64,000 nucleotides of DNA from Terriglobia bacterium (GTDB lineage Bacteria; Acidobacteriota; Polarisedimenticolia; Polarisedimenticolales; JAIQFR01): assembly GCA_020073205.1 (NCBI GenBank), contig JAIQFR010000008.1:1-64000 (forward strand), read 5' to 3'. Positions 8,411 to 16,851 of the stretch are shown one piece after another. The notes beneath the pieces were generated by a model that was not told the origin of the DNA, searched no databases, and was given only the letters and a program-made list of their open reading frames with translations. The position numbers were made by a program, and so were the translations under genes. The stretch's first letter is position 1; each line of letters opens with the position of its first letter.

Positions 8411-8602
8411 TCAGGCCTTCTTGCCCCGGGGCTTCCGCGGCGGCTTCGTCACGTTCGGCTCCAGGGACTCCGGGCGCGCGCGCTCGCACGTCTCGCAGGG
8501 CCGGCCCAGCTCGTAGCAGGGTACCCCGTCGGCCTGCGCTTCCTCGCAGAGGCCGGTCCGGTTCGTGTCCGCCCGCGGCGTGTCGCTGTCGCTTCGCTTC
8601 AT
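8411..8602 (-). CDS. Small four-cysteine protein of unknown function
   Basis: A 63-residue protein with a good ribosome site (AGGAG, nine bases before the ATG) directly downstream of the glycogen phosphorylase gene and on the same strand. Cys19, Cys29, Cys36 and Cys39 (CETC at the end) could hold a metal ion. The ends are charged and Pro/Lys-rich (PRKPRGKKA). I do not recognise the family. Position suggests co-transcription with glgP; a zinc-binding or redox role is only a guess. Confidence 0.65.
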   Translation of the reverse strand: MKRSDSDTPRADTNRTGLCEEAQADGVPCYELGRPCETCERARPESLEPNVTKPPRKPRGKKA

Positions 8603-8633
8603 CTCGAACGCTCCTGCCCCGCCGTCGTCTCCG

Positions 8634-10850
8634 TCAGGGCTGCCAGAACTGGGATTCCTGAATGGCGGCCCCCGGCTCCTCTCCCAGCGCGGCGGGGAGA
8701 TACGCCTTTCTCGCGTAGTCGCGGAGCATCCGCTCGGTGCTGAAGCGCGGGGTGAGCTTGGCCAGGGCGCGCTTCATTCGCGCGATCCACTCCACGGGGA
8801 GACCCGACGCCGGATCCTGCCGGTAGAAGCAGGGGACGATCTCCCCGGCCAGGACCTGGTAGAAGGACGCGGCGTCCTCGCGGTTCTGCGCCGCGAGGTC
8901 CGGATTGTCCTGCCCGCTCCCGATGACCCAGCCGTGCGACCGGTCGTACCCCTCGCACCACCAGCCGTCGAGCACGCTGAAGTTGAGTCCGCCGTTGACC
9001 GCGACCTTCATGCCGCTGGTGCCGCTGGCCTCGTGCGGGCGGCTCGGCGTGTTCAGCCAGACGTCCACCCCCTGGACCATCCTCCGGGCGACCCGCATGT
9101 CGTAGTTCTCGATGAAGACGATCCGGCCCTCGAGCGCGGGGGTGAGCGAAGCCTCGAAGATCCGCCGGATGAGCTCCTGGCCCGGGCGATCCGCCGGATG
9201 CGCCTTGCCGGCGAACAGGATCTGTACGGGCCTCCCCGACGCCGTCAGGATGGAGCGGAGCCGGCCGGGGTCGTGGAACATCAGGTCGGCGCGCTTGTAG
9301 GTCGCGAATCGTCGCCCGAAGCCGAGGGTGAGGACGGCGGGGTCCATGAGGCTCTCGAGCTGCCGCAGCTCCTTGGGCGACCGCCCGTGACGGGCGAACT
9401 GGCCGATGAGCCGCTCGCGCGCGAAGTCGATGAGCCGCTTCTTCTGCGCCTGGTGCGCTTCGAAGAACTCGGCGTCGGGAATCGCCATGACCGCCTCGCC
9501 GAAGCCGGGGTCGAGAAGGCGGGACAGGAACCCGCTTCCGAGCCTGCGCCTCAGGAGGTCCCCCAGCTCCGGGCCGAGCCAGGTCGGGACGTGCACGCCG
9601 TTGGTGATGTGCGTGATCCGCTGCTCGCCCGCCGCGTCGTCCGTCTTCGGCCAGAGATGTCGCCACATCTTGTCGGCGACCCGGCCGTGCAGCTCGCTCA
9701 CGCCGTTCGTCTGGCGGGTGGTCCGGATCGCGAGGGCCGTGAGGTTGAATTGTCCGTCGTCCCGGTCCGGCGTGGCGCGGCCGAGGGCGAGCAGGTCGTC
9801 GACCGGTACGCCGCAGCGCTTCGCGCAGTCCTCGAAGTACTCCCGCACCAGCGGCGCGTCGAAAACCTCGTTGCCGGCCGGGACCGGTGTGTGGGTCGTG
9901 AACACCGCGTTGTCCGCGACCCGGCGGAGCGCCTCGGCGAACGGGAGCCGCTCCTTCAGGACCTTCTCCCGCAGGCGCTCGAGCGAGGCGAACACCGAGT
10001 GCCCCTCGTTGAGGTGCCAGACGGCCGGCTCGATCCCGAGGGCGCGCAGCGCGTGAACTCCGCCGATCCCCAGGATGATCTCCTGGCAGAGCCTCATCTC
10101 GCGGCCGCGGACGTACAGGATGGAGGTGATCTGGCGGTCGGCCGGCGCGTTCTCGCGGACGTCGGAGTCCAGAAGGACGACCGGGACCCGCCCGATGGTG
10201 GCCTTCCAGAGCCTCAGGTGCACCTTGCGCTCGAGCAGCTCCACGGAAACCCGGACCTCCTTGCCGCCGGGACCGACGATGGGGAGCACCGGGAGCCTGC
10301 GGACGTCGAAGTCGGGGTAGAAGTGCTGCTGCTCGCCGTCGGCATCCACGGTCTGGAGGAAGTACCCCCGGCGGTAGAGGAGGCCGACGCCGACGAACGG
10401 GAGCCCGAGGTCGCTGGCGGACTTGCAGTGATCGCCGGACAGCACGCCGAGTCCGCCCGAGTAGATCCCGAGGCTCTCGTGCCAGCCGAACTCCGTCGAG
10501 AAGTAGGCGAACGGGCCGGCGTCGTAGTCCGGGAAGGTCCGGCGGAACCACGACGTGTCGCTTCCGGCGAGGTAGTCGTCGAACGCCTCGACGACCGCCT
10601 CGTAGGATGACATGAAGTTCTCGTCGAGGAGCAGCGGTTCCCACCGGTGTGGCTCGACGTTGATCAGGAGCTCCACCGGATTGCGGTAGCGGATCCACCG
10701 GACGGGGTCGATGGAGCTGAAGAGGAGGTGGGCCCGCGAGGACCAGGTCCACCAGAGGTTGTAGACCAGGTCGTAGAGCCGCGACAGCTCCATCGGGATC
10801 TCGATGTCCGCCACCGGGACCGTGCGGATCTCGGGCATGCGAGTGCGCAT
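8634..10850 (-). CDS. glgP: Alpha-glucan (glycogen) phosphorylase
   Basis: A 738-residue alpha-glucan phosphorylase that releases glucose-1-phosphate from glycogen or maltodextrin in the cytoplasm. It is of the shorter bacterial/archaeal type (N-terminus MRTRMPEIRTVPVADIEIP, NLWWTWSSRA). Seen motifs: AYFSTEFGWHESLGIYSGGL, HLNEGHS, THTPVPAGNEVF, THITNGVHVPTWLGPE, and PHEASGTSGMKVAVNGG with Lys615 as the pyridoxal-phosphate lysine. AGGAGG precedes the ATG and TATAAT lies at 10890-10885 on the minus strand, about 35 bases before the start. The four-Cys gene follows after 31 bases. No other glycogen gene is present. Confidence 0.96.
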   Translation of the reverse strand: MRTRMPEIRTVPVADIEIPMELSRLYDLVYNLWWTWSSRAHLLFSSIDPVRWIRYRNPVELLINVEPHRWEPLLLDENFMSSYEAVVEAFDDYLAGSDTSWFRRTFPDYDAGPFAYFSTEFGWHESLGIYSGGLGVLSGDHCKSASDLGLPFVGVGLLYRRGYFLQTVDADGEQQHFYPDFDVRRLPVLPIVGPGGKEVRVSVELLERKVHLRLWKATIGRVPVVLLDSDVRENAPADRQITSILYVRGREMRLCQEIILGIGGVHALRALGIEPAVWHLNEGHSVFASLERLREKVLKERLPFAEALRRVADNAVFTTHTPVPAGNEVFDAPLVREYFEDCAKRCGVPVDDLLALGRATPDRDDGQFNLTALAIRTTRQTNGVSELHGRVADKMWRHLWPKTDDAAGEQRITHITNGVHVPTWLGPELGDLLRRRLGSGFLSRLLDPGFGEAVMAIPDAEFFEAHQAQKKRLIDFARERLIGQFARHGRSPKELRQLESLMDPAVLTLGFGRRFATYKRADLMFHDPGRLRSILTASGRPVQILFAGKAHPADRPGQELIRRIFEASLTPALEGRIVFIENYDMRVARRMVQGVDVWLNTPSRPHEASGTSGMKVAVNGGLNFSVLDGWWCEGYDRSHGWVIGSGQDNPDLAAQNREDAASFYQVLAGEIVPCFYRQDPASGLPVEWIARMKRALAKLTPRFSTERMLRDYARKAYLPAALGEEPGAAIQESQFWQP

Positions 10851-10986
10851 TCGCCGCTTCCTCCTGTTCGCTCGCGGGAGCGGGATTATAGCTCCCGGCG
10901 GGGCGTCCGTCCGGCGCCCGGAGCTTGCGGAAGGGCACAGGGTGCGGATAAGTTACTCGGTCCGTCGACGCGACCTGGGGATCCCG

Positions 10987-11781
10987 ATGAACAACCTCCG
11001 CCTCGATCGCCCCCTGGCCTTCTTCGATCTCGAGACGACGGGGACCGATCCCGCGACGGACCGGATCGTCGAGATCTCGGTTCGGCGGGTGGACCCCGAC
11101 GGCGGCAGGGACGGGCGCACGCGGCGCGTGAACCCGGGCCGGCCGATTCCCGCCGAGGCCACGGCGATCCACGGGATCCGCGACGAGGACGTGCGCGACG
11201 CCCCGGAGTTCCGCCGGATCGCGCGGAGCCTCCTGGAGTTCCTGGGGGAGTCCGACCTCGCGGGATTCAACATCCTGAGGTTCGACGTTCCGCTCCTGGA
11301 CCGGGAGTTCCGGGAGGCGGGGCTCGACCTCGCGCTCCCGCGGCGACGCGTGATCGATGCGATGGCGATCTTCCATCGCAAGGAGCCGAGGCACCTGGCC
11401 GCCGCGGTGGCGTTCTACCTGGGGCGCGAGCACGCGGGAGCGCACGGCGCCGAGGCGGACGCGGACGCGGCGCTCGAGGTCCTGGAAGCGCAGCTCGGGA
11501 GGTACCTGGACCTCCCGCGCTCGGTCGCGGAGCTCGACGCCTGGTGCCGGCCTCCCGCCCCGCCGGGCGCGGCCGACCTGTCGGGGAAGTTCCTCTGGAG
11601 GAACGGGGAGGTCGTGCTGGCGTTCGGCAAGCACCAGGGGAAGGCGATTCGGGACGTCGCCCGGGAGCACCGGGACTATCTCGAGTGGATCCTGAAGCAG
11701 GATTTTCCCGCGGACGCGAGGCGGATCGTGGAAGGTGCCCTCAAGGGCGAATTCCCCGCACCGCCGGCCGCGGCGCGGTGA
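10987..11781 (+). CDS. DnaQ-like 3'-5' exonuclease with C-terminal DUF3820-like domain
   Basis: A 264-residue protein starting at the ATG at 10987, because the exonuclease fold begins right there (FFDLETTGTD, residues 12-21); a longer open frame upstream overlaps the glgP promoter region. ExoI Asp/Glu, ExoII (GFNILRFDVPLLDREF) and an ExoIII-like HGAEADADA stretch are all present, so it should be an active DEDD nuclease. Residues 205-250 (AFGKHQGKAIRDVAREHRDY) resemble the small DUF3820 domain. It is a proofreading/repair type enzyme rather than the replicative epsilon subunit. It ends 18 bases before efp. Confidence 0.88.
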   Translation: MNNLRLDRPLAFFDLETTGTDPATDRIVEISVRRVDPDGGRDGRTRRVNPGRPIPAEATAIHGIRDEDVRDAPEFRRIARSLLEFLGESDLAGFNILRFDVPLLDREFREAGLDLALPRRRVIDAMAIFHRKEPRHLAAAVAFYLGREHAGAHGAEADADAALEVLEAQLGRYLDLPRSVAELDAWCRPPAPPGAADLSGKFLWRNGEVVLAFGKHQGKAIRDVAREHRDYLEWILKQDFPADARRIVEGALKGEFPAPPAAAR

Positions 11782-11799
11782 CGCGGAGGACGGGGCGCC

Positions 11800-12372
11800 A
11801 TGCTGACCACGTCGGATTTCAAGAGGGGGCTCAGGGTGCTGATGGACGGCGAGCCGTATGCGATCGAGGACTACACGGTGCAGACTCCGTCGGCGCGGGG
11901 CGCGGCCACCCTCGTCAGGACCAAGATGCGGAACATCATCACGGGGACCCTCCAGGACCGCACGTTCAAGTCGGGCGAGAAGTTCGACGAGCCGGACGTG
12001 CAGTTCCGGCAGATCCAGTTCCTCTACGACGACGGCGAGGGCTGCAACTTCATGGACGTGCAGAGCTACGACCAGTTCTCGCTTCCGAGGGAGCAGGTGG
12101 GGGAGGCCGCGGATTGGCTCACCGAGGGGCTCACGCTCTCGTCCGTGATCTTCAACGGGAAGCCGGTCGGCGTGAGCCTGCCGCAGTTCGTGGAGGCGGA
12201 GATCGAGATGGTCGGCGGCGGCGCGCGCGGCGACACCCAGTCGGGGAAGAACCTCAAGGACGCCACCCTGACCAACGGCAGGACCGTCAAGGTCCCGCTA
12301 TTCGTCGAGGCGGGGGAGAAGATCCTGGTGGACACCCGGACGTGGGAGTTCTCGAAGCGGGCGCCGAAGTAG
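11800..12372 (+). CDS. efp: Elongation factor P, Arg-type loop
   Basis: A 190-residue EF-P, the usual length, with KOW-like domain I and two OB-fold domains (QFLYDDGEGCNFMDVQSYDQ, ending VDTRTWEFSKR). EF-P enters the ribosomal E site and relieves stalling at polyproline. The tip of the domain I loop reads PSARGAAT, so the functional residue is Arg33 rather than the Lys of E. coli EF-P. This loop resembles the EF-P-like protein YeiP/EfpL. No EarP, EpmA/B or other modifying enzyme is encoded nearby. Confidence 0.95.
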   Translation: MLTTSDFKRGLRVLMDGEPYAIEDYTVQTPSARGAATLVRTKMRNIITGTLQDRTFKSGEKFDEPDVQFRQIQFLYDDGEGCNFMDVQSYDQFSLPREQVGEAADWLTEGLTLSSVIFNGKPVGVSLPQFVEAEIEMVGGGARGDTQSGKNLKDATLTNGRTVKVPLFVEAGEKILVDTRTWEFSKRAPK

Positions 12373-12389
12373 AACACCCAGCGGTGTTC
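12372..12389. terminator. Hairpin between convergent efp and radical SAM genes
   Basis: GAACACC (12372-12378) and GGTGTTC (12383-12389) pair perfectly around a CAGC loop. The stem starts on the last base of the efp stop codon and ends two bases before the radical SAM stop, filling the whole convergent gap. No long T run follows. Confidence 0.45.
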
Positions 12390-12391
12390 AT

Positions 12392-13624
12392 CTAGCCGCC
12401 CGTCCAAGCGACGGAGAGGAACTCCTCGAATTCCCGGACCTTCTCGGGAATGGGTGCCCGGCCGGTCAAGACATCGTTCGCGTCCGGCAGATAAGGCAAC
12501 CGCTCGCGCGACCGGAGCGCCTCCCGATTGAATGCGCAAGGAAAATCGGGGATCCGGTGAAGATCGCGGTTTCCGGGGATGAACCCGGTCCCGAGCGGGC
12601 AGATCCTGCAGGATTCGACGAACCGGCAGGCTCGGCAACGGCCGTGGAACGAGTGTTTCGCCTCCTTGGAATGGAACAGGCTCGCGGAGCGCGCGGCTTC
12701 CTGATACCGCCGGAGGCGCCTGGTGAAGGAGCGGTCGCGGAGATCGCCCAGGCGCATCGCCCGCAGGCCGTCGCGCAGGATTCCGGCCGGGAGGGACTGG
12801 TAAGATTCGGCGAACGCAGCGCAGCCGTGCGCCTGCCCGTCCACGTCCACCGCGAGCCTCTCGCCGGTCGCGGCGGCGCAGATCGGGGCATGGCGCGGCA
12901 TACCGGCGTGAACGGCGCTTGTCCGCCTCAGTAGAGTCAGGGGGATCGTCGCCTCCCGCCGGAAGTGGCGCGAGCAGACCTCGCGGATCTGCTCGAACTG
13001 GCGCTCGATCTCCTTCACCGTACCCGGTGTCCAATCGAGGTCGTGGGTCGTCGGGGGGGCCATGTGGATCGTCGTGACTCGCTTGTCGAGGAAGTAGCGG
13101 ACGGATCGGGCCAGGTACGGGAGCGCGCGGACCGTGGGCGTGATCGCGATGGCGACGTCCTCGCGGAGAAAGCTCGGGAACCGGCGCGAGAGGCGATCGA
13201 GCAGCCGGTCGAGGCGGGCGAACGTCCCCACCCCGCGGAGCCTCTGCGCTGCGGGCACTCCGTCGAAGCTGATCTGCGTCTCGACCCTATGGTCGGACAG
13301 AAACGCGGCGATCCGGTCGTCCAGCAAGGTGCCGTTGGTCGAAAGGGAGAACCGAATCCTCTTGCCGGGAGGGGTGGCCTTTTCGACGTAGCGCACGGCC
13401 TCACGGATGCGGGGGAACTCGAGAAGCGGCTCTCCTCCATAGAAAGCGAGTTCCCCTTCCGGCGAGCGTGATTCGAGCAGGAGGTCGGCGGCGCGCCGGA
13501 GAACTCGCGAGCCCATCCGTCCGCGCCCCCTAGCGTTCTGGAAGCAGTACGCGCAGCGCAGGTTGCACTCCGCGGTCAGCACCAGCTGCACGCAGCGGAT
13601 GCGATCGACGCCGCTTGCGGCCAT
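12392..13624 (-). CDS. Radical SAM/SPASM protein, candidate peptide (RiPP) maturase
   Basis: A 410-residue radical SAM enzyme. I start it at the ATG at 13624, five residues past the stop of the upstream peptide gene (4-base gap), not at 13693, which would overlap that gene. The S-adenosylmethionine cluster motif CNLRCAYC uses Cys20, 24 and 27; ELAFYGGEPLL and LSTNGTLL are the usual following motifs. The C-terminus has a nearly complete SPASM set: C-x13-G-x4-C (ending DGQAHGC), CRACRFVESCRIC and a last Cys in PDFPCAF, enough for two auxiliary iron-sulfur clusters. SPASM enzymes mostly modify ribosomally made peptides or activate sulfatases. No sulfatase is nearby, but a short basic peptide gene lies immediately upstream, so a peptide-maturase role is favoured. 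Confidence 0.88.
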   Translation of the reverse strand: MAASGVDRIRCVQLVLTAECNLRCAYCFQNARGRGRMGSRVLRRAADLLLESRSPEGELAFYGGEPLLEFPRIREAVRYVEKATPPGKRIRFSLSTNGTLLDDRIAAFLSDHRVETQISFDGVPAAQRLRGVGTFARLDRLLDRLSRRFPSFLREDVAIAITPTVRALPYLARSVRYFLDKRVTTIHMAPPTTHDLDWTPGTVKEIERQFEQIREVCSRHFRREATIPLTLLRRTSAVHAGMPRHAPICAAATGERLAVDVDGQAHGCAAFAESYQSLPAGILRDGLRAMRLGDLRDRSFTRRLRRYQEAARSASLFHSKEAKHSFHGRCRACRFVESCRICPLGTGFIPGNRDLHRIPDFPCAFNREALRSRERLPYLPDANDVLTGRAPIPEKVREFEEFLSVAWTGG

Positions 13625-13628
13625 GTCG

Positions 13629-13931
13629 CTACCTGCGCGTCCCGCCCGTGAGCCGCTTCCCGTTCCCTCCCTTCTCCGGCGGAACCAGCCCATCTGGCCA
13701 GCACTTACCGCCCCGCGGCAGACAGATCGGCACGGGGTTGATGTCGATCGAGCGCCGACCCGCGACGAACAGACCCCAGTGTGGAGCGGGGAGTGGCGGT
13801 GGCACCCGCTTGTTGGGACCCATGCTTATCAAGGCCTGACGCACGCCACAGAGGTACATCTCGCTCGCCGAGAGAGCCGCTACCAGGTTCGCTACCGTGA
13901 TACTCTTCCGGGCCGCCTTCTTCTTCGCCAT
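13629..13931 (-). CDS. Candidate ribosomal precursor peptide for the adjacent radical SAM/SPASM enzyme
   Basis: A 100-residue basic protein with a strong ribosome site (AAGGAGA, six bases before the ATG). Residues 1-10 are Lys/Arg-rich, 11-37 could be a leader helix (VANLVAALSASEMYLCG), 39-50 is proline-rich, and the C-terminal third holds NPVPICLPRGGKCWPDG with Cys70, Cys77 and Trp78; other notable residues are Cys28, Tyr26 and Trp52. The tail is Gly/Lys/Arg-rich. It lies between a Ser/Thr kinase gene (62 bases upstream) and a radical SAM/SPASM gene (4 bases downstream), all on the minus strand. I do not recognise the family. Translation is well supported; the precursor role is inference. 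It might instead be a small structural or partner protein. Confidence 0.6.
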   Translation of the reverse strand: MAKKKAARKSITVANLVAALSASEMYLCGVRQALISMGPNKRVPPPLPAPHWGLFVAGRRSIDINPVPICLPRGGKCWPDGLVPPEKGGNGKRLTGGTRR

Positions 13932-13993
13932 CGTCGTCTCCTTATTCCTGACCCGTTATTTCGAAGCGGAGGCCGAGTGGTCCCCCGCATCCC

Positions 13994-16663
13994 TCAATAG
14001 TTGCCCGGCGGCGCCTCGAGGACCCAGAGATCTCCCCTGGTGTCGACCTGGACGAAGGCGAGAACGCGCCCGTCGTGCGAGACGTCGAATTCTCCGGACG
14101 GGGTCCCGCTCCCGAATGAGAACCCAGGCTGAAGCGGAGTGCTCCGGCCATCGGCGAGCGAGACGCGGCGTGCCTCGATCCTTCCTCTGTCCCATTCTCC
14201 GCTGACCAGGATCTCGGTTCCGGAAGGCAGCCATCTCCCGCACTGCGCCCACGCGCCGCGCGTCACGCGGCGCGGCGGCGACGCCCCGGCAGCCTCGATC
14301 ACCCACACCTCGGATTCCACGGGCGTCTGCCCGACGAAAGCGATCCGCCCCCCATCGGGCGACCAGGCCGGGGAGTAATCGAAAGTCGCGCCGGAGGTGA
14401 GCCTTCTCGCGGGGCCGTTGGAACGCCCGTTCGCGATGGGCTGGACCCAGAGGTGCGGGCGGCCGTCGCGATCGGAGGAGAAGACGAGGCTCGCGCCGTC
14501 GGGCGACCACGAGGGGTGCAAGTCCGTGGCAGGATCGTCGGTGAAGCGCGTGGGCGGTCCGCCCGAGACCGGAATCACCCAGATGTCGCGCTGGCCCTCC
14601 AAGACCCTGTAGTAAGCGATCCACTTCCCGTCCCGGGAGAAGCTTGGCGCTGACAGGCCGTCTCCGGGGTGGTCGGTCAGGCGTCTCGGCGGGCCGGCGG
14701 GGTGGACGCCGGACAGGGGTTGGAGCCACAGGTCGAGCTTCCCGTCCCGAGCGGAAACCCATACGACCGCGCTCCCGTCCGGCGCGAGCGCCGGGGAGCC
14801 GTCCTCCCGGAAGCCTGGCAGCCGGAGCTGGTCGCCGGATTGCGTGTCGAAGAGCGTGATGTCGGGCTGGGCCACGGCGGTGGAATGCGCGAGCCGGGCT
14901 CCGTCCCGCGCCACGCTCGGCTGGACTTCCGTCCCCACGCCCATCGTGAGACGGACCGGGTCTCCGCCGCGCACGGGGATCCACCAGAGGGCCGCGGTTC
15001 CCTGTCGCAACGACGAGTGGTAGATCCGGCTCCCGCTCGGGGACCAGGCGCAATCGGTGGACGAAGCGTGATCCAGGGTCAACGGGCGGGCCGACCCGCC
15101 CGCGGACGGCACGGTCCAGATGTCCTTGAAGTCCTCGTAGCACAGGGTCGTGCCGTCGGGGGACCAGGCGGGATTGGCGTGCAAAAAGATCCCGTCGCCG
15201 TCGTGCGTCAGGATCTGGAAGCGCGACGGATCGGAAAGCGGGGCGACCGCGATCCTAAGACGCCCCGAGGCATCCCTTCGGGAGAAAGCGATCCGGTCAC
15301 CGTCCGGAGCGATGGCGGGATAGGCCGCGTCGAGGACAATGAGAACGGGGGATCCTCCGAGCTTCGGGATCTTGAAGATGGCCGGCTTCCCGTCCCGATG
15401 CCCGGTGAAGGCGATGGCGCTTCCGTCGGGAAACCACGCCGGCTTGCCATCGACCGCCTGCCCTCGCGTCCGCTGAAGCGGTGTCCCGCCTCGGACGTCC
15501 ATGATGAAGACCTCGGGGGTACCCGACTCGTCCGACACGTAGGCGACGAGGCTTCCGTCGGGAGAAAGCACGGGATTCTGCTCGCAGGCGGGACCACCCG
15601 TCAGCTGCCGGGGCGTCCCCGGCGCCGGCGGATGATCCTGCCGGAGCAGTTTCCGAATCTCCCCGACGCCGAGAGGAGCGAGCAGCGCGACCACGCACGT
15701 CAGAGCCCCAACGAGAAGCCACGTTCGCGAGCGCCGGGGCACGGGTCTGGGTTTCTCCCCGGATTGCGAGCCGGATTCGATTCTCCGACGGATCGCCCGC
15801 ACGTCCACCAGCATCTCGCTCGCGTGCTGGTACCGCTCGTCGGCGCGCTTCGCGATCGACTTCCGGACGATCCGCTCCAGCTCCTCGGGGACGTCGTAGT
15901 TGAACCGGGAGATGGCCTGGGGCTCGCGGTGGAGGAGCGCGTCCACCCAATCGCCCTGCCCGGTGACGCCGAACGCGGGGCGCCCCGTGCACATCTCGTA
16001 GAGCACGGCTCCCAGGGAGAAGATGTCGCTCCGATCGTCGAGGGGTTTGCCCAGGACCTGCTCGGGGGACATGTAGCCCGGCGTGCCGACCACGTGTCCG
16101 TCTCCCGTGAGGGAGGCGCTCCGAGTCGTCGCGTCTTCCGAGCCGGACGCGATCGCCCCGGCAATGCCGAAATCCGCGAGCCTCGCCCGGCCGTCCGTTC
16201 CGATCAGGACGTTGCTGGGCTTGATGTCCCGATGGAGGATCCCCTTCGCGTGGGCCGCGGCGAGGGCGTCGGTCAACCCCTCCGCGTGGGCGAGCACCTC
16301 CTCGGCCGGCAGGGGGCCCCGGCGCGACAGCGCCGCGCGAAGATCCTCGCCTTCCACCAGCTCGCTGGCGAGCCAGGGGTGGCCGGTGTCTTCGAACACC
16401 TCGTAGACCGGGATGATGTTCGGGTGAGGGAGCCTCGACACCGTTCTCGCTTCGTGGAGGAACCGGCGCAGGAGCTTGGCGTCGGGGGCAACGTCGGGCC
16501 GAGGGCACTTCAGGGCGACCTCGCGCTCCAGGTTCACGTCGAGCGCCCGGTAGACGACGCCCATCCCGCCGCGCCCGATTTCCCCGACGATCCGGTAGTG
16601 CCCGACCATGCTCCCGGGCTGGGGAGCGCAAAATCCTCCTCCCGGCGGTTGGGCCGAGGTCAT
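13994..16663 (-). CDS. Transmembrane Ser/Thr protein kinase with TolB-like (PD40) sensor propeller
   Basis: An 889-residue Hanks-type kinase; the ATG at 16663 has GGAAGG seven bases ahead and is preferred to a GTG five codons earlier. Kinase domain (about 20-285): glycine loop GEIGRGGMGVVY, VALKCP with the ATP lysine, HRDIKPSN, LADFG and GTPGYMSPEQ, all intact. A single TM helix (about 313-333, WLLVGALTCVVALLAPLGVG) follows a basic stretch. The outer part is a run of PD40/TolB-type blades (SPDGSLVAYVSDESG, FPDGSAIAFTGHRDG and similar), ending near residue 889. Architecture is common in Acidobacteriota. It would sense a periplasmic signal and phosphorylate cytoplasmic targets. It is the first gene of the stretch that continues into the peptide and radical SAM genes. 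Confidence 0.93.
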   Translation of the reverse strand: MTSAQPPGGGFCAPQPGSMVGHYRIVGEIGRGGMGVVYRALDVNLEREVALKCPRPDVAPDAKLLRRFLHEARTVSRLPHPNIIPVYEVFEDTGHPWLASELVEGEDLRAALSRRGPLPAEEVLAHAEGLTDALAAAHAKGILHRDIKPSNVLIGTDGRARLADFGIAGAIASGSEDATTRSASLTGDGHVVGTPGYMSPEQVLGKPLDDRSDIFSLGAVLYEMCTGRPAFGVTGQGDWVDALLHREPQAISRFNYDVPEELERIVRKSIAKRADERYQHASEMLVDVRAIRRRIESGSQSGEKPRPVPRRSRTWLLVGALTCVVALLAPLGVGEIRKLLRQDHPPAPGTPRQLTGGPACEQNPVLSPDGSLVAYVSDESGTPEVFIMDVRGGTPLQRTRGQAVDGKPAWFPDGSAIAFTGHRDGKPAIFKIPKLGGSPVLIVLDAAYPAIAPDGDRIAFSRRDASGRLRIAVAPLSDPSRFQILTHDGDGIFLHANPAWSPDGTTLCYEDFKDIWTVPSAGGSARPLTLDHASSTDCAWSPSGSRIYHSSLRQGTAALWWIPVRGGDPVRLTMGVGTEVQPSVARDGARLAHSTAVAQPDITLFDTQSGDQLRLPGFREDGSPALAPDGSAVVWVSARDGKLDLWLQPLSGVHPAGPPRRLTDHPGDGLSAPSFSRDGKWIAYYRVLEGQRDIWVIPVSGGPPTRFTDDPATDLHPSWSPDGASLVFSSDRDGRPHLWVQPIANGRSNGPARRLTSGATFDYSPAWSPDGGRIAFVGQTPVESEVWVIEAAGASPPRRVTRGAWAQCGRWLPSGTEILVSGEWDRGRIEARRVSLADGRSTPLQPGFSFGSGTPSGEFDVSHDGRVLAFVQVDTRGDLWVLEAPPGNY

Positions 16664-16851
16664 GCCTGAACCTTCCACGGCGTCGAGCGGACTCTTGAGA
16701 CGCCGCTTGGTTGCTTCTGGCGCGATCTTACCACGGTTCGTACGCCGGGGGCGGCGCTTGACTCGGATGCGTTCGGCATCGAGATTATCCGCCGGCCGCC
16801 CGCGGGTCCCGGTTGGCGCGGTGGGCGGGCATCGGGCCGAATGGAGGTGGA

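Noticed and set aside
8565-10610. Long open frame on the plus strand opposite glgP
   Set aside because: It lies antisense to a well-recognised enzyme, its product has an Arg/Glu/Pro-rich composition without motifs, and long empty frames are expected at this GC content.
10804-10986. N-terminal extension of the DnaQ-like protein
   Set aside because: The extension overlaps the glgP start and promoter region, and the exonuclease fold begins just after the ATG at 10987.
13625-13693. Upstream in-frame start of the radical SAM gene
   Set aside because: It would overlap the peptide gene and add a residue run without conservation; the ATG at 13624 is four bases past the peptide stop and fits coupling.
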